Shown here one piece after another: positions 1-8,133 of a stretch of 47,179 bases of DNA (within the stretch, counting starts at the first letter, position 1; each line of letters begins with the position of its first letter). The DNA lies in NCBI GenBank assembly GCA_019359215.1, contig JAHHHS010000057.1:1-47179 (forward strand), in the 5' to 3' direction. The notes below the pieces were generated by a model. That model made no database searches. It worked only from the letters and a program-made list of their open reading frames with translations, and had not been told where the DNA came from. This DNA is from Nostoc indistinguendum CM1-VF10 (GTDB lineage: Bacteria; Cyanobacteriota; Cyanobacteriia; Cyanobacteriales; Nostocaceae). The position numbers and the translations under genes are program-made.

Positions 1-410
1 ATATTTTTTTGCATAGGGAAGGAATGATATCAATCGTGATATCAATGCCCCACAAAGAGCGATGGCGTACCCGCCCACCGGAGGTGATCGCTTTACCACC
101 TGGGAATATTTAATTGGCGCGATGGCGATCGCCTCTCCTCCCTTGGCTCATTCCCAATACCCAATGCCTCACTTAAATTACGAGTGGGGTAATGAGTGCA
201 ATTTTAGGGGTGTGTATGGTGGTGGCTGTGGAATTCTACCCGAAAATTGGGCATAGAGTTTGAATCCCACACTAGTTGAATTTTGTCGGATTTAGCTTGC
301 CTACTGTCCCTCCTGCCTGGGGTAATGGGAAGAGACCAGGGATGGTTTTGGGAGAGCAAAGATTCTCTCGCCAGAAGAAATTCAACTAGTTGTGTTAAAT
401 CAAGGTTCAG
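1..410. other. Intergenic, with an inverted-repeat pair
   Basis: I see no gene here. The stretch holds GCGATGGCG / GGCGATCGCC-type (HIP1-like) sequence typical of Nostoc-group spacers. ACTAGTTGAATTT at 271-283 is answered by its reverse complement at 378-390, bounding about 120 bp. This could be the ends of a small non-autonomous element or a structured transcript end after the gene that follows on the minus strand. A short open frame at 62-256 has no recognisable features and is not called. Confidence 0.5.
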
Positions 411-1856
411 TTAAAAGTTCGTTGGTAGATTAATATTGCTCGGTGTAGCAGTAACTGTGCTATTAAAAGGGAAAGGAATAGTTCCAGGCGCTACATCTAA
501 GGTAATAGTCAAAGAATCTAGCACAGAAGAAAGCCCTAAGCTTAAATCTGCAAATAATGAATTGGTTAGATTGCCGTTTACTCTTTCAAAAGAGTTATTA
601 GGCTCTGAATAATTCGTCAGAAAATCAGTGATTTTATTAGCAATAAGTGTAACATCCTTAAAACCACTATTATTAATTCCATCAACATAATCTAAGCTGA
701 CAGCAACATCAGTAATACTGGTTCCATCAATTGGAAGTAAAATGTCTTCTAATTGAAACGAAACAATATCATTAACTTGACCACTGGCAGTGCGCGTAGT
801 TGTGCTGTCAAACTCAAAAGGAATAATTTTAGGAGATACATCCAGTTCAACACTTAAAGAGTCCAACAAAGAGCCTAGTTCTAAATTTGAGCTAGTAAAT
901 AGTTTTTCGGTGAGATTACGATTAATGACTTCCAAAAAATCATTGGGGTTATTTGGATAATTAGTTAGGTAATCTTTGACGTTATTAGCAATAGCTATAA
1001 CATCCGCGAATAGAGCAGGGTCAAGTCCATTAGTATAATCTAAGTTAACAGTGACATCAGCAACCTCACTATTCTCAACTTGAAGCTGGATATTTTCTAG
1101 CTTTAGTGAAACAATATCCTGAGCTTCACTATTGCTAGTACGAGTAGTAATGGTGTTAAATTCAAAAGGAATAGTTCCAGGTTCGACATCTAAATTTACA
1201 GTTAAAGAATCTAGAACAGAAGAAAGTTCTTGATCATAATCATCTAAAAGTGCATCAGCTAGATTACTGTTTATAACTTCAAAAGAATCATCAGGATTTG
1301 AATAATTAGTTAGGAAATTATCGATATAAGTAGCAATGGGAATGACATCTTTGAATTCACTTGACTCAATTCCATCAATAAAATCAAAGCTGACCTTAAC
1401 ATCAGTAACACTACTACCTCTTACAGGAAGGAGAATGTCTTCTAACTCAAACGATACAATATCGTTAATATCCCCACTTGGTGTACGAGTATTTGTAGTG
1501 TTAAATTCAAAAGGAATAATCTTTGGTGATACATCCAAATTAATACTTAATGATTCCAAAATAGGAGAAAGTTTTAATTTGGGAGCGGCTAGTAGCTGTT
1601 CAGTTAAATCCCGATTTAAAACTTCATATAATCCACTAGGAATGGGATAATTTAGTAAGAAGTCTTTGGTGAAGTTAGCAATAGCTATGACATCTTTGAA
1701 TTTGTTTGGTTTGAGATCATTAATATAATCTAAGGTGACTGTAACATCAGTAACAATTCCACCATCGAGAGGAGAAAAAATATCTTCTAATGTAACAGAA
1801 ACTAGGTGAGATTGCTGTGGAAGTTTACGAGTACAAGAACGAGTATGATGTGACAT
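411..1856 (-). CDS. Protein of four tandem ~115-residue repeats
   Basis: I do not recognise this family. The 481 residues are almost wholly four copies of a ~115-residue unit starting near residues 19, 133, 248 and 363. Each unit runs [IV]-V-S-x-x-L-E-[DN]-I, then T-D-V-x-V-x-[LF]-D-[YF], then F-x-D-V-x-x-I-A, an F/Y-L-x-N-Y helix, S-x-[LV]-D-S-L-[ST]-[IV]-x-L-D-V and ends in I-P-F-x-F-[ND]-[ST]. The alternating hydrophobic pattern suggests a mainly beta fold, perhaps a bead-on-string binding or structural protein. There is no signal peptide or membrane segment; the N-terminus is a short basic His/Arg-rich stretch. The start ATG is the first in the frame. The composition is acidic and Asn-rich. 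It is a monocistronic gene with no obvious partner. The coding call is secure; the function is unknown. Confidence 0.8.
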   Translation of the reverse strand: MSHHTRSCTRKLPQQSHLVSVTLEDIFSPLDGGIVTDVTVTLDYINDLKPNKFKDVIAIANFTKDFLLNYPIPSGLYEVLNRDLTEQLLAAPKLKLSPILESLSINLDVSPKIIPFEFNTTNTRTPSGDINDIVSFELEDILLPVRGSSVTDVKVSFDFIDGIESSEFKDVIPIATYIDNFLTNYSNPDDSFEVINSNLADALLDDYDQELSSVLDSLTVNLDVEPGTIPFEFNTITTRTSNSEAQDIVSLKLENIQLQVENSEVADVTVNLDYTNGLDPALFADVIAIANNVKDYLTNYPNNPNDFLEVINRNLTEKLFTSSNLELGSLLDSLSVELDVSPKIIPFEFDSTTTRTASGQVNDIVSFQLEDILLPIDGTSITDVAVSLDYVDGINNSGFKDVTLIANKITDFLTNYSEPNNSFERVNGNLTNSLFADLSLGLSSVLDSLTITLDVAPGTIPFPFNSTVTATPSNINLPTNF

Positions 1857-2116
1857 ATATTTGTTTTTACTAACAACTTTTAGTGAATCTACTCAAGACT
1901 TTAAAATACCTTAATTCTGACTACACAGACAATATTTTTTCCTTTAAGAGTGAATATAGCAATATGACTAAGGGCTTGAGTACTGACCCTAGAACTAAAC
2001 TAAAACGGCAAAACTAACTGGAGAGGTGAGACTAAAGGCTTAATTACGTATGCGTCTTAGAAAATATCAAACGAGTTTACTATGCTTCCAACCTACCTCT
2101 AGCAAGTTTTACCGCT

Positions 2117-2245
2117 CTAGATAATTTCGAGTAACTCTGCATAGCCCCAAGAACCACCACAATCTTCAGGAGGACAAGCACGTTTCCCAGTGATGCATAC
2201 AGGATAATTTGTATCAGGAGTTGATGGTAGTTCTTTTTCTACCAA
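2117..2245 (-). pseudogene. C-terminal remnant of a plasmid pRiA4b ORF-3-like protein
   Basis: Read on the minus strand, about 40 codons end in a TAG at 2117-2119. They contain GKRACPPEDCGGSWGYAELL. The C-P-P-E-D-C-G-G-x-x-G-Y-x-x-L-L pattern is the hallmark of the pRiA4b ORF-3-like family (PF07929) of plasmid and transposon-associated proteins. There is no start codon and a stop lies just upstream, so only the tail survives. Together with the other fragments nearby, it shows that this end of the window is a scrap zone of accessory genes. Confidence 0.7.
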
Positions 2246-2317
2246 AAGCTAGTCATATAGAAATTTTTAACGCTCTGTTGGTTTCTGTGTCACCGGGGCA
2301 GTTGCAATACTGTTCGG

Positions 2318-2809
2318 TTAAGTCTTACGTCTTTCTTGCCAATCGACATAGAAAAAGAGAATTGCAAGCATTATATAGCCAATAGCCCAAGGCGTGCCAG
2401 TTCCCCAGCCGAAATTAACAACTGTATCTGCAACAGTCCAACGATAACTGTGCATTAACCCAACCCAGGAAATGACAGCAGCGCTCACAGACCAATAGGC
2501 AGCTTGGCGAAACTTGCGCTCAATAATGTAAACTGTGATGCCAGCTAAAATCATGGCAGAAAAAATAAATCCTTGCTCAAGAGCAAAAGCCCCATCAATA
2601 TACGTATCGCTCAACTTAAACTGCTCAATCAAAGTTGGTGTCAAAGGTTTTTCCGGCGTGCCCAAGCCTGCTGCCCGAAGTGCATTTTTAGCAATTTTCA
2701 CACCACTTAGAGTAATAAACACCGCCGAAACGGCTAAGATGGAAAGCAGGGGGAGCAGGGGAGGCAGGGGAGGCAGGGGGAGATGAACAAAGACGCGATT
2801 AAAGACCAT
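2318..2809 (-). pseudogene. C-terminal fragment of a multi-pass membrane protein (NCS2 permease-like?)
   Basis: The 163-codon frame has an artificial N-terminus: its first ~23 residues are Pro/Leu-rich and are simply the complement of the G-rich repeat at 2746-2782. From about residue 24 on, it reads like the end of a transporter with roughly four hydrophobic segments. It contains IAKNALRAAGLGTPEK, a loop, ALEQGFIFSAMILAGITVYI, then R-K-F-R-Q-A-A-Y-W and a final segment near residues 135-155. From memory this resembles the C-terminal third of cyanobacterial NCS2 (xanthine/uracil/adenine-type) permeases, but I am not sure of the family. The transporter core is missing, so it is probably non-functional. 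A 28-bp piece of it (2695-2722) recurs at 46940-46967. Confidence 0.5.
2746..2782. repeat. G-rich short tandem repeat, left flank of IVP gene
   Basis: GCAGGGGGAG / GCAGGGGAG units are tandemly repeated and run directly into the ATG at 2783, so the GGGGGAG also serves as the Shine-Dalgarno sequence. The same repeat in inverted orientation lies just after the gene (3180-3215), and a further direct copy is at 46980-47016. Such short tandemly repeated repetitive sequences are common in heterocystous cyanobacteria. Confidence 0.85.
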
Positions 2810-3169
2810 AAAGATTTAGAAGTCTACAAGATGGCTTTTGACACAGCCATGAAGATTTTTGAAGCATCTAAAAAATTTCCAGTAGAGGAACGATACTCAT
2901 TAACTGACCAAATTCGTCGGTCGTCACGGTCTGTGTGTGCCAATTTTGCTGAAGCATGGCGAAAACGTCGATATGAAGCGGCATTTGTTGCCAAGCTGAA
3001 TGATTGTGAAGCAGAGGCGGCTGAAACTCAGACCTGGATTGAATTTGCTGTTAAATGCAATTACATAAATGTTGAAATCGGTAGAGAACTTTATGGCACT
3101 TACAACCGCGTTTTATCTGGTTTGGTGACTATGATTAACAACCCAACACCTTGGCTGATAAAGCGTTAA
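2783..3169 (+). CDS. Four-helix bundle protein (23S rRNA intervening-sequence / IVP family)
   Basis: The 128 residues match the four-helix bundle (S23/IVP) family: D-L-E-V-Y-K-M-A near residue 11, then L-T-D-Q-I-R-R-S-S-R-S-V-C-A-N-F-A-E-A-W near 40-59, E-x-x-F-V-A-K-L-N-D-C-E-A-E-A near 65-79, and E-T-Q-T-W-I near 81. Length and motif order are those of the complete family. It is all-helical with a positively charged surface, and relatives form pentamers. Its cellular role is unknown; related Avd proteins are accessories of diversity-generating retroelements, but no reverse transcriptase is seen here. The gene is tightly boxed by inverted G-rich repeats and a 5-prime-truncated sister junction exists at 47 kb, which suggests the gene plus repeats moves or is copied as a unit. 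Confidence 0.85.
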   Translation: MNKDAIKDHKDLEVYKMAFDTAMKIFEASKKFPVEERYSLTDQIRRSSRSVCANFAEAWRKRRYEAAFVAKLNDCEAEAAETQTWIEFAVKCNYINVEIGRELYGTYNRVLSGLVTMINNPTPWLIKR

Positions 3170-3179
3170 ACCTCAAGAG

Positions 3180-3215
3180 CCTCCCCTGCTCCCCCTGCTC
3201 CCCCTGCCCCCCTGC
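3180..3215. repeat. G-rich repeat in inverted orientation, right flank of IVP gene
   Basis: CTCCCCTGCT CCCCCTGCTC-type units are the reverse complement of the repeat at 2746-2782. The two copies bracket the IVP gene about 400 bp apart. It lies immediately before the recombinase gene at 3224. Confidence 0.85.
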
Positions 3216-3223
3216 TTAAAACC

Positions 3224-4216
3224 ATGAACCCTATTCACCCGGAAAATCTTAGTGTTCTAGAAAACTCCTTGGCGTTAGCGATCGGTGAGGATTTTTCTTT
3301 AGAGAATGACCCCGATGTTATTCAGCAGTTGATTGGCGATAAGCGTTCAGAGAATACCAAGCGCGAATATCAGAAAGACTTGAAAGATTTCTTTCTGTTT
3401 GTTGCTAAGAAAGAACCCAGCCGGGATTTAGTTTTGGAATTTCTTCACCTGGAACAACGTCATGCTGTCGCTGTGGTTTTCAAGTACAAGGCACACCTCA
3501 TTAAGAAAAAGCTGGCTGAAGCTACGGTGAATCGTCGCCTTAGTGCTATCAAGTCAATGGTGGAGATGGGGCGACGGCTGGGAGTCTGCAATTTCTCTTT
3601 GGATGATGTCAAAGGTGAGAAGGTTGAAACCTACCGGGACACTACGGGTATTCCAGCCGAGGACTATGCTTTAGTCATAGCCTTGGTTGACCGCAGCACT
3701 CTTAAGGGCAAGCGCGATTATGCCATTATGCGGTTACTTTGGGATAATGGCTTGCGCCGCAATGAGATAGTCAACTTAAATGTGAGTGATTTTAACGCCA
3801 AAGAGAAAACTCTTGCAATCCTGGGTAAAGGCAAGGGTAGCCAAAAGGAAGTTCTCGATCTATCAGACAAAACCGCCGACGCTCTCGCCAGTTGGATTAA
3901 AGCGAGTAAGAAAAAACGTGGCAATGACCCGCTTTTCACAGTGCTAGCCTATTACTTGAATGGAGCGAGATTAACCGGGGAGGCAATCAGGCGATTGGTG
4001 GATGGGCTATGCAAGCAAGCCGGAATTACTAAGAAGATGTCACCGCATCGTGTCCGCCACAGTGCGATTACTACAGTATTGGATCTGAATAATGGCAACT
4101 ACCGTGCTACTCAGCGTTTCAGCAGACACGCCCAAGTGCAGACGGTGTTGAAATATGATGATAACCGCCAGCGTTTGCAAAAGCAGATGAGTGACTCAAT
4201 ATCAGAATTGATTTAA
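3224..4216 (+). CDS. Tyrosine recombinase/integrase (XerC/D-like)
   Basis: This is a complete 330-residue site-specific recombinase. An N-terminal SAM-like core-binding domain (about residues 45-135, with NTKREYQKDLKDF and AHLIKKKLAEATVNRRL) precedes the catalytic domain. The catalytic residues visible are R178 in DNGLRRNEIV, the beta-hairpin Lys in LGKGKGSQKE, H275-x-x-R278 in SPHRVRHSAI, H302 in FSRHA and nucleophile Y311 in VLKYDDNR. It would cut and rejoin DNA through a 3-prime phosphotyrosine. On plasmids such enzymes resolve multimers or integrate elements. A remnant of a second, related recombinase (also ending Y-D-D-N-R) lies at 45576-45735. No attachment site could be identified next to it. 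Confidence 0.92.
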   Translation: MNPIHPENLSVLENSLALAIGEDFSLENDPDVIQQLIGDKRSENTKREYQKDLKDFFLFVAKKEPSRDLVLEFLHLEQRHAVAVVFKYKAHLIKKKLAEATVNRRLSAIKSMVEMGRRLGVCNFSLDDVKGEKVETYRDTTGIPAEDYALVIALVDRSTLKGKRDYAIMRLLWDNGLRRNEIVNLNVSDFNAKEKTLAILGKGKGSQKEVLDLSDKTADALASWIKASKKKRGNDPLFTVLAYYLNGARLTGEAIRRLVDGLCKQAGITKKMSPHRVRHSAITTVLDLNNGNYRATQRFSRHAQVQTVLKYDDNRQRLQKQMSDSISELI

Positions 4217-4430
4217 AAAAGACCTAAAGATGAGGTTGAAAGTATGGTGTTAACTTCAGATTAATTACCTTTTCTTGCCCTTAGATTTCTTGCCTAAATT
4301 CTGTGAATCAAATCCTTTTGTGTTGGTCTTCGGTTTTTCTTTAGAGGATTTGGAGCTAGACACAGTTTCCTGTGCTTCTCTTTCTGAGCCGAAACTTAAG
4401 AAGCCAACCTGTAAAATTTTTGGAACCACA

Positions 4431-4598
4431 TCACGCAGCCCAATCTCTACACAGTAACTCTGCCTGTTGCAGCACCGTCACCGTCGCCTTCTCCTGCTTC
4501 TCTGGTAGATAATCATATTTCCGCAGCAGACGCTTGACTAGCCTTCGCAGGTTCGCTTTGACACTCTCTTTCACAGTACAGTCATTGGTGACGTTGCT
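4431..4598 (-). pseudogene. HsdR C-terminal remnant (type I restriction enzyme)
   Basis: The minus strand encodes about 55 codons ending at a TGA (4431-4433). It includes VKESVKANLRRLVKRLLRKY, then D-Y-L-P-E-K-Q-E-K-A-T-V-T-V-L-Q-Q-A-E-L-L-C. This is the characteristic last helical segment of type I restriction subunit HsdR (K-x-R-x-x-V-K-R-x-L-R-K-Y-x-Y-x-P and V-L-x-Q-A-E-L-L). The reading frame is closed by a stop just upstream, and the rest of HsdR, HsdM and HsdS is absent. A second minus-strand open frame overlaps it out of phase and ends at 4265 in a Lys/Ser-rich tail; I do not recognise that one. Confidence 0.75.
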
Positions 4599-4604
4599 GG
4601 TGAT

Positions 4605-5585
4605 TTATGAGGCATTGGATTCACCTTTAGGAATTCGTTTGGCAATTCTACTACCAACTCCTCTAAGACCTTGCTTATACTCTTCTTTTATTTTGTATAT
4701 TTGTTTTCCTAGAGTTTCTCTATTTATATCATCATTAAAAACTAAATTTATGGGGTCTTGCAAGTAAGGTTGTATTTTATTGACAAAATCTTTTTGAATG
4801 GGAATTTTTAGGTCTGCTTTGATTTTATCTAAAATATCTGCTTCTACAATTTTTATTTGCTCACTAGCTAAAGTCCCCATTCTAGTTTTAGTTAAAAGCT
4901 GACTAACTTTATCTAAAACACTGACTTCAACAACATACCCATTTACTAAAATCCTGCACTGGACTACACCGTATCTTCTTACATATTCCTTGTGTGGTGC
5001 TTCCCAAAGGTTAGAATAAGCTTTTCTAGTCCCAAATACATAACCTAATATACCACTAGATATTTCTATATCTTGTTCGGCGAACTCTCTTAGCTTTTCC
5101 CAATCAAGCACAAGATGAATAATTTGTAGTCCTGCTAATTTATTTTTTAACCACCAGTCAGGTGTGATGGTATTTTTATTTATCTGTCTGGGTGGCTCTA
5201 TACCTAAAATTACTAAAAAATCTGGTAATTTGAGTATTGTTTCTCTTAATAGATTTTCAGCAGGTAAAACCTTTTTTTTCTTTACTGGACTGCTATTCAG
5301 ATGCGGTCTGTACTGTGCTATTAATTTTTTTTCTTCTTCATCTAGGTTGATTTCGCTTAACTTCTTGTAGTGTATATAAAACTTTTTTCTACTTTGTGAT
5401 GATAATTGGTAAAGCCTATGGTGCGCTTTCCCATTCCATCTCTTTTTAAGATTTTTTGCTTTTCCTATGTACCATACTATATTGTTTTCATCTAATACAT
5501 AATAAATGCCTGAATATTCTGGTAATAAATGTTTATTTTTTAAATCAACCTTCTCTAAATTTAAAATTGATTCGTCAGCATTCAT
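4605..5585 (-). CDS. GIY-YIG domain protein, possible endonuclease
   Basis: This 326-residue protein has an N-terminal GIY-YIG domain: G26-I-Y-Y29, then W-Y39-I-G41-K-A-K-N-L-K-K-R49-W, which supplies the GIY, YIG and the conserved Arg. GIY-YIG domains cut DNA (homing endonucleases, UvrC, Slx4-partner nucleases, some restriction enzymes). A basic linker (SPVKKKKVLP) follows, then about 200 residues I do not recognise. A conserved Glu in the second half of the domain is not obvious to me, so activity is uncertain. The gene is AT-rich compared with its neighbours, which suits horizontal acquisition. It sits alone beside an HsdR remnant, so it could be a leftover of a restriction or homing locus. 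Confidence 0.75.
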   Translation of the reverse strand: MNADESILNLEKVDLKNKHLLPEYSGIYYVLDENNIVWYIGKAKNLKKRWNGKAHHRLYQLSSQSRKKFYIHYKKLSEINLDEEEKKLIAQYRPHLNSSPVKKKKVLPAENLLRETILKLPDFLVILGIEPPRQINKNTITPDWWLKNKLAGLQIIHLVLDWEKLREFAEQDIEISSGILGYVFGTRKAYSNLWEAPHKEYVRRYGVVQCRILVNGYVVEVSVLDKVSQLLTKTRMGTLASEQIKIVEADILDKIKADLKIPIQKDFVNKIQPYLQDPINLVFNDDINRETLGKQIYKIKEEYKQGLRGVGSRIAKRIPKGESNAS

Positions 5586-5848
5586 ACTCAGTATTAATGG
5601 TTATCTAAATTCTTACATATCCAAAGCATAATAAGATTAAATAAACTTAATTTATAATAAATAATTGCTCCATACTTTTGATTCTAGGTTTTGTTTATTG
5701 AAAAGAGGATTCCATTTCAAAATTAAGCTTTTTTCTAACTCTAGCCGATACTTATCCTTTATTAAGATAGGTAAGTTCCAACGAGCGATATAAATAGATG
5801 TTGAAATTCCAGGACAATGACCTTACTCTCTCCCAAAGCACATAAAAT

Positions 5849-6292
5849 TTATAACCAAGATTCAATGGTCAATGTTCTCACTTGTTGAATTCTCTGAAAG
5901 TCACTGTCGGCTGATACAACGCTAAGACCGTGTTGTAGAGCTACAGCAGCAATCCAAAGATCATTTTCATCAAAGCCTAGATCAGTGATTTTAGTTTTTC
6001 TCCGCTTGCTTTTCTCTTTTGGTGCAAATTGATTGAATAAAGCTGCTTTCAGTTGCCCGTAGATAGTAGCAGTAAATCCATCAACATTATGGATGTATAT
6101 ACCTATTAGAAAACGGTTAATGAGGACTAAGTTAGTTTCCTTGCGTTGAGAACGTTCTGCCATGTCTATCAGTTCGCCTTGAACGATGGCGCAGGTTGTA
6201 ATCACAGAATTTTCAATATACTCAAGGCGACGAAGCACATTGGTATTACCAAGAATTGCTTGACTACAGTGATTTGTATCTAATAGGTACAT
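5849..6292 (-). CDS. PIN-domain toxin, VapC-like
   Basis: The 147 residues begin MYLLDTNHCS, giving the first PIN aspartate D5. The conserved Glu is E40 in IVQGE, and the further acidic residues are D111 in ENDLWIAA and D129/D131 in SADSDF. This is the full VapC/FitB-type PIN set for a Mg2+-dependent RNase that blocks translation when free of antitoxin. The start ATG overlaps the TAA of the upstream gene by one base (TAATG), so the pair is translationally coupled. Toxin-antitoxin pairs commonly stabilise plasmids, consistent with the adjacent par genes. A 14-residue Lys/Arg-rich insert (residues about 90-103) is unusual but does not remove catalytic residues. Confidence 0.85.
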   Translation of the reverse strand: MYLLDTNHCSQAILGNTNVLRRLEYIENSVITTCAIVQGELIDMAERSQRKETNLVLINRFLIGIYIHNVDGFTATIYGQLKAALFNQFAPKEKSKRRKTKITDLGFDENDLWIAAVALQHGLSVVSADSDFQRIQQVRTLTIESWL

Positions 6293-6582
6293 TATTCAAA
6301 AGGGTTGTCGTAATCAAATTTGGCTTTGCCGCGAGTGGCATAAACTAGCTCAAGACACTCTTGTAAATCATCACCTTCCCATTTACCAATTGTTTTTAAA
6401 TGTTCGAGCAGTGAGCGACCTGTGGAATTTACTGGAGTGTGGTCGGCAGAATCTGGCACAGATGAAACAGGCTGTGTTTGGGTTTCCTTCGTTTTCAAAA
6501 AGCGTAAAAAGTCTAGCGTTTCAGTCAGAATGGTATCTGAGGTGGATTCAATTTCTTGGAGAAGCAATTCTTTGATAGTCAT
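6292..6582 (-). CDS. Antitoxin partner of the PIN toxin (DUF2281/VapB-like)
   Basis: This 96-residue acidic protein starts MTIKELLLQEIESTSDTILT and continues with a helix ending F-L-R-F-L-K-T-K. That is the usual opening of DUF2281-type antitoxins, which bind DNA or the partner through the N-terminal helices. A Thr/Pro/Ser-rich linker follows, then a C-terminal part (E-H-L-K-T-I-G-K-W-E-G-D-D-L and Y-D-N-P-F) that would wrap the toxin. It is the first gene of a two-gene operon with the toxin and probably autoregulates it. Identification rests on position and the N-terminal pattern. Confidence 0.75.
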   Translation of the reverse strand: MTIKELLLQEIESTSDTILTETLDFLRFLKTKETQTQPVSSVPDSADHTPVNSTGRSLLEHLKTIGKWEGDDLQECLELVYATRGKAKFDYDNPFE

Positions 6583-6698
6583 AGTGGGTATCTCCTAAAG
6601 ATGCATGGGAAATCCAGGAATAGCTGCACAGTCTTTTTCATTATCGCAGTAGTTTCTTTCAGCTTTAGTACAATGCGTTCCAGCCATTCAGCAACGAC

Positions 6699-7103
6699 TC
6701 AATCTAATTTAGAATTTCGCCTTGGCGTAAATTCGCCAAGTAGTAAATCTATATTTTCACCTTGCTGCCATTTCACCCAGACAGCCATGAGAAAATCTAC
6801 CAATTCGCTTTTATCAATCTCTACGCCACGCCTTTTGAGTTTAAGTAACTCTTCCTCTACATCTAAATCTGTTGAGCGTTTCACATAGTAAGTGCGCCCA
6901 ATCCAAGCATCATCAGACCGCTTACCTGTTGCAGGTCTGCCACGTTTACGGGGTTCTTCTTGAATTGGCGCTGTCTTTTGTGGTGTTGGAGCCTGTGTCA
7001 CGTTACTCTCTGTGGTTGCTTCTAACGGTTGTTCTGGTTCTTGTTCTGGTTCCTCTTTGGTTTCAAATAACTTTTTAAAAGGGCTAGGCTTAGGTTTGCT
7101 CAT
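6699..7103 (-). CDS. Small basic partner of ParA (RHH-like plasmid partition protein)
   Basis: The 134 residues have a low-complexity acidic/Pro/Gln N-terminus (residues 1-50), an AT-hook-like PRKRGRPATGKR, then a compact domain. That domain contains A-W-I-G-R-T-Y-Y-V, D-V-E-E-E-L-L-K-L-K-R-R-G and E-I-D-K-S-E-L-V-D-F-L-M. The strand-helix-helix pattern is like a ribbon-helix-helix centromere-binding protein. Its start overlaps the end of parA by four bases (ATGA), the normal arrangement for a ParA partner that binds the centromere and stimulates ATP hydrolysis. No ParB-type HTH is present, so this is a ParG-like rather than ParB-like system. Confidence 0.75.
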   Translation of the reverse strand: MSKPKPSPFKKLFETKEEPEQEPEQPLEATTESNVTQAPTPQKTAPIQEEPRKRGRPATGKRSDDAWIGRTYYVKRSTDLDVEEELLKLKRRGVEIDKSELVDFLMAVWVKWQQGENIDLLLGEFTPRRNSKLD

Positions 7104-7693
7104 GACAATATCTCCTTACCCACCTCTTGATATTCCCGCCATGCTATTTTGCTGCTGCGGTCTTTTACTTGATAAACTGGCAACCCCTCCAGTGCCGCTT
7201 TTTCATAAACAGCAAATCGTCTAATCCCATGTTGAAATAGTGGTATTCCCTCTGCCGACAATGCTTCCCGTGCCTGCTGTCCGGTTAAGCGAGGGGCTGG
7301 GGGAATAATTGTGAGCAACACACGATAGCGATCGCTGCCTAATAATTTAAGTGCGCCTACAGTCTGCAACAGTGCATCCATCGCTAAAGCATCAGGTGTA
7401 GTGGGCAAGATTAATAAATTACACCCATCAGCGAGTGCTTCTAAATCTTCGTGGCTTGGTCTAGCTGCTGTGTCTATAACTACATGGTCAAAATTACGGC
7501 TGTGCATTGGTGCTTGTAGTAAATCTACCACTTTAAAGGGTAATGCTCCTCGCTTTGCCCATCCTGTAGCACTATGGTTTGGGTCGCCATCAACTAGCAA
7601 GGTGCTGCCTAGCTGAGATAGAAAGCAAGCAATATGGATGGCGCTTGTCGTTTTAGCGACACCTCCCTTGAAACTGGCAAGGGTGATTATCAC
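7100..7693 (-). CDS. parA: ParA-family partition ATPase
   Basis: The 197 residues carry a deviant Walker A motif FKGGVAKTTS (residues 8-17, signature Lys9 and catalytic Lys14), a Walker A-prime/switch D-G-D-P-N-H-S-A-T-G-W, and a Walker B-like D-H-V-V-I-D-T-A-A-R. This is the short ParA form without an N-terminal HTH, so it should not repress transcription on its own. It would form ATP-dependent gradients on the nucleoid to position the plasmid, together with the overlapping downstream partner. It is transcribed leftwards from the 7694-8133 spacer. A second, truncated ParA is at 16399-16887. Confidence 0.9.
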   Translation of the reverse strand: MIITLASFKGGVAKTTSAIHIACFLSQLGSTLLVDGDPNHSATGWAKRGALPFKVVDLLQAPMHSRNFDHVVIDTAARPSHEDLEALADGCNLLILPTTPDALAMDALLQTVGALKLLGSDRYRVLLTIIPPAPRLTGQQAREALSAEGIPLFQHGIRRFAVYEKAALEGLPVYQVKDRSSKIAWREYQEVGKEILS

Positions 7694-8133
7694 GATATGT
7701 ACTCCAATAAATGCTGTTAGTTTACTCTTAAAATGGCGAAAATCTGTATTTGTTTATTTATAAAATCTCACCTGGGCGACAATATAACATTTCACCAATT
7801 CAAAATTCTAAAATGTTCCAATTAGTAACCGTCAGTGCCGGATTCCCAAACAGTTAAAGTTGCCCACGCCGAAAAACACTTTGACTGAAGTATTAGATAT
7901 CGTTATCACCTGAATTCTATAACTTTTAAGAAGATAGGTGATTAAGACCAGAAAAACCTTTGTATCATTTACTACAGTAATTGTTAATTTTTGGAAAAAA
8001 TCTCTATCAATTCCAGGATATGTATCAAAAAATCATCTAGGATGATGTATCGGCCTCCGTAGTTGCCTACCCAACTACAGAGACACACCCCCTTAGACAG
8101 CGACTTTTACTCCTTTAAAGCCCATTTGCATAT
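7694..8133. other. Divergent intergenic region between parA and the protease-nuclease gene
   Basis: This spacer separates two divergent genes and must hold both promoters, but I see no clear pair of -35/-10 boxes. A short palindrome ATCATCTAGGATGAT lies near 8031-8045, about 90 bp before the protease gene. A partition site for the ParA pair could be here, but I found no convincing repeat array. Confidence 0.4.

Noticed and set aside
62..256. Open frame of 64 codons at the window start
   Set aside because: It runs through HIP1-rich spacer sequence, has no ribosome-binding site and no protein-like pattern.
2783..3169. Diversity-generating retroelement (Avd relative nearby)
   Set aside because: The IVP-type protein resembles Avd in fold only; no reverse transcriptase or template/variable repeat pair was found in the window.
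4275..4457. Plus-strand 60-codon ORF
   Set aside because: It is opposite the HsdR remnant and a Lys/Ser-rich minus-strand frame; no start signal or pattern.
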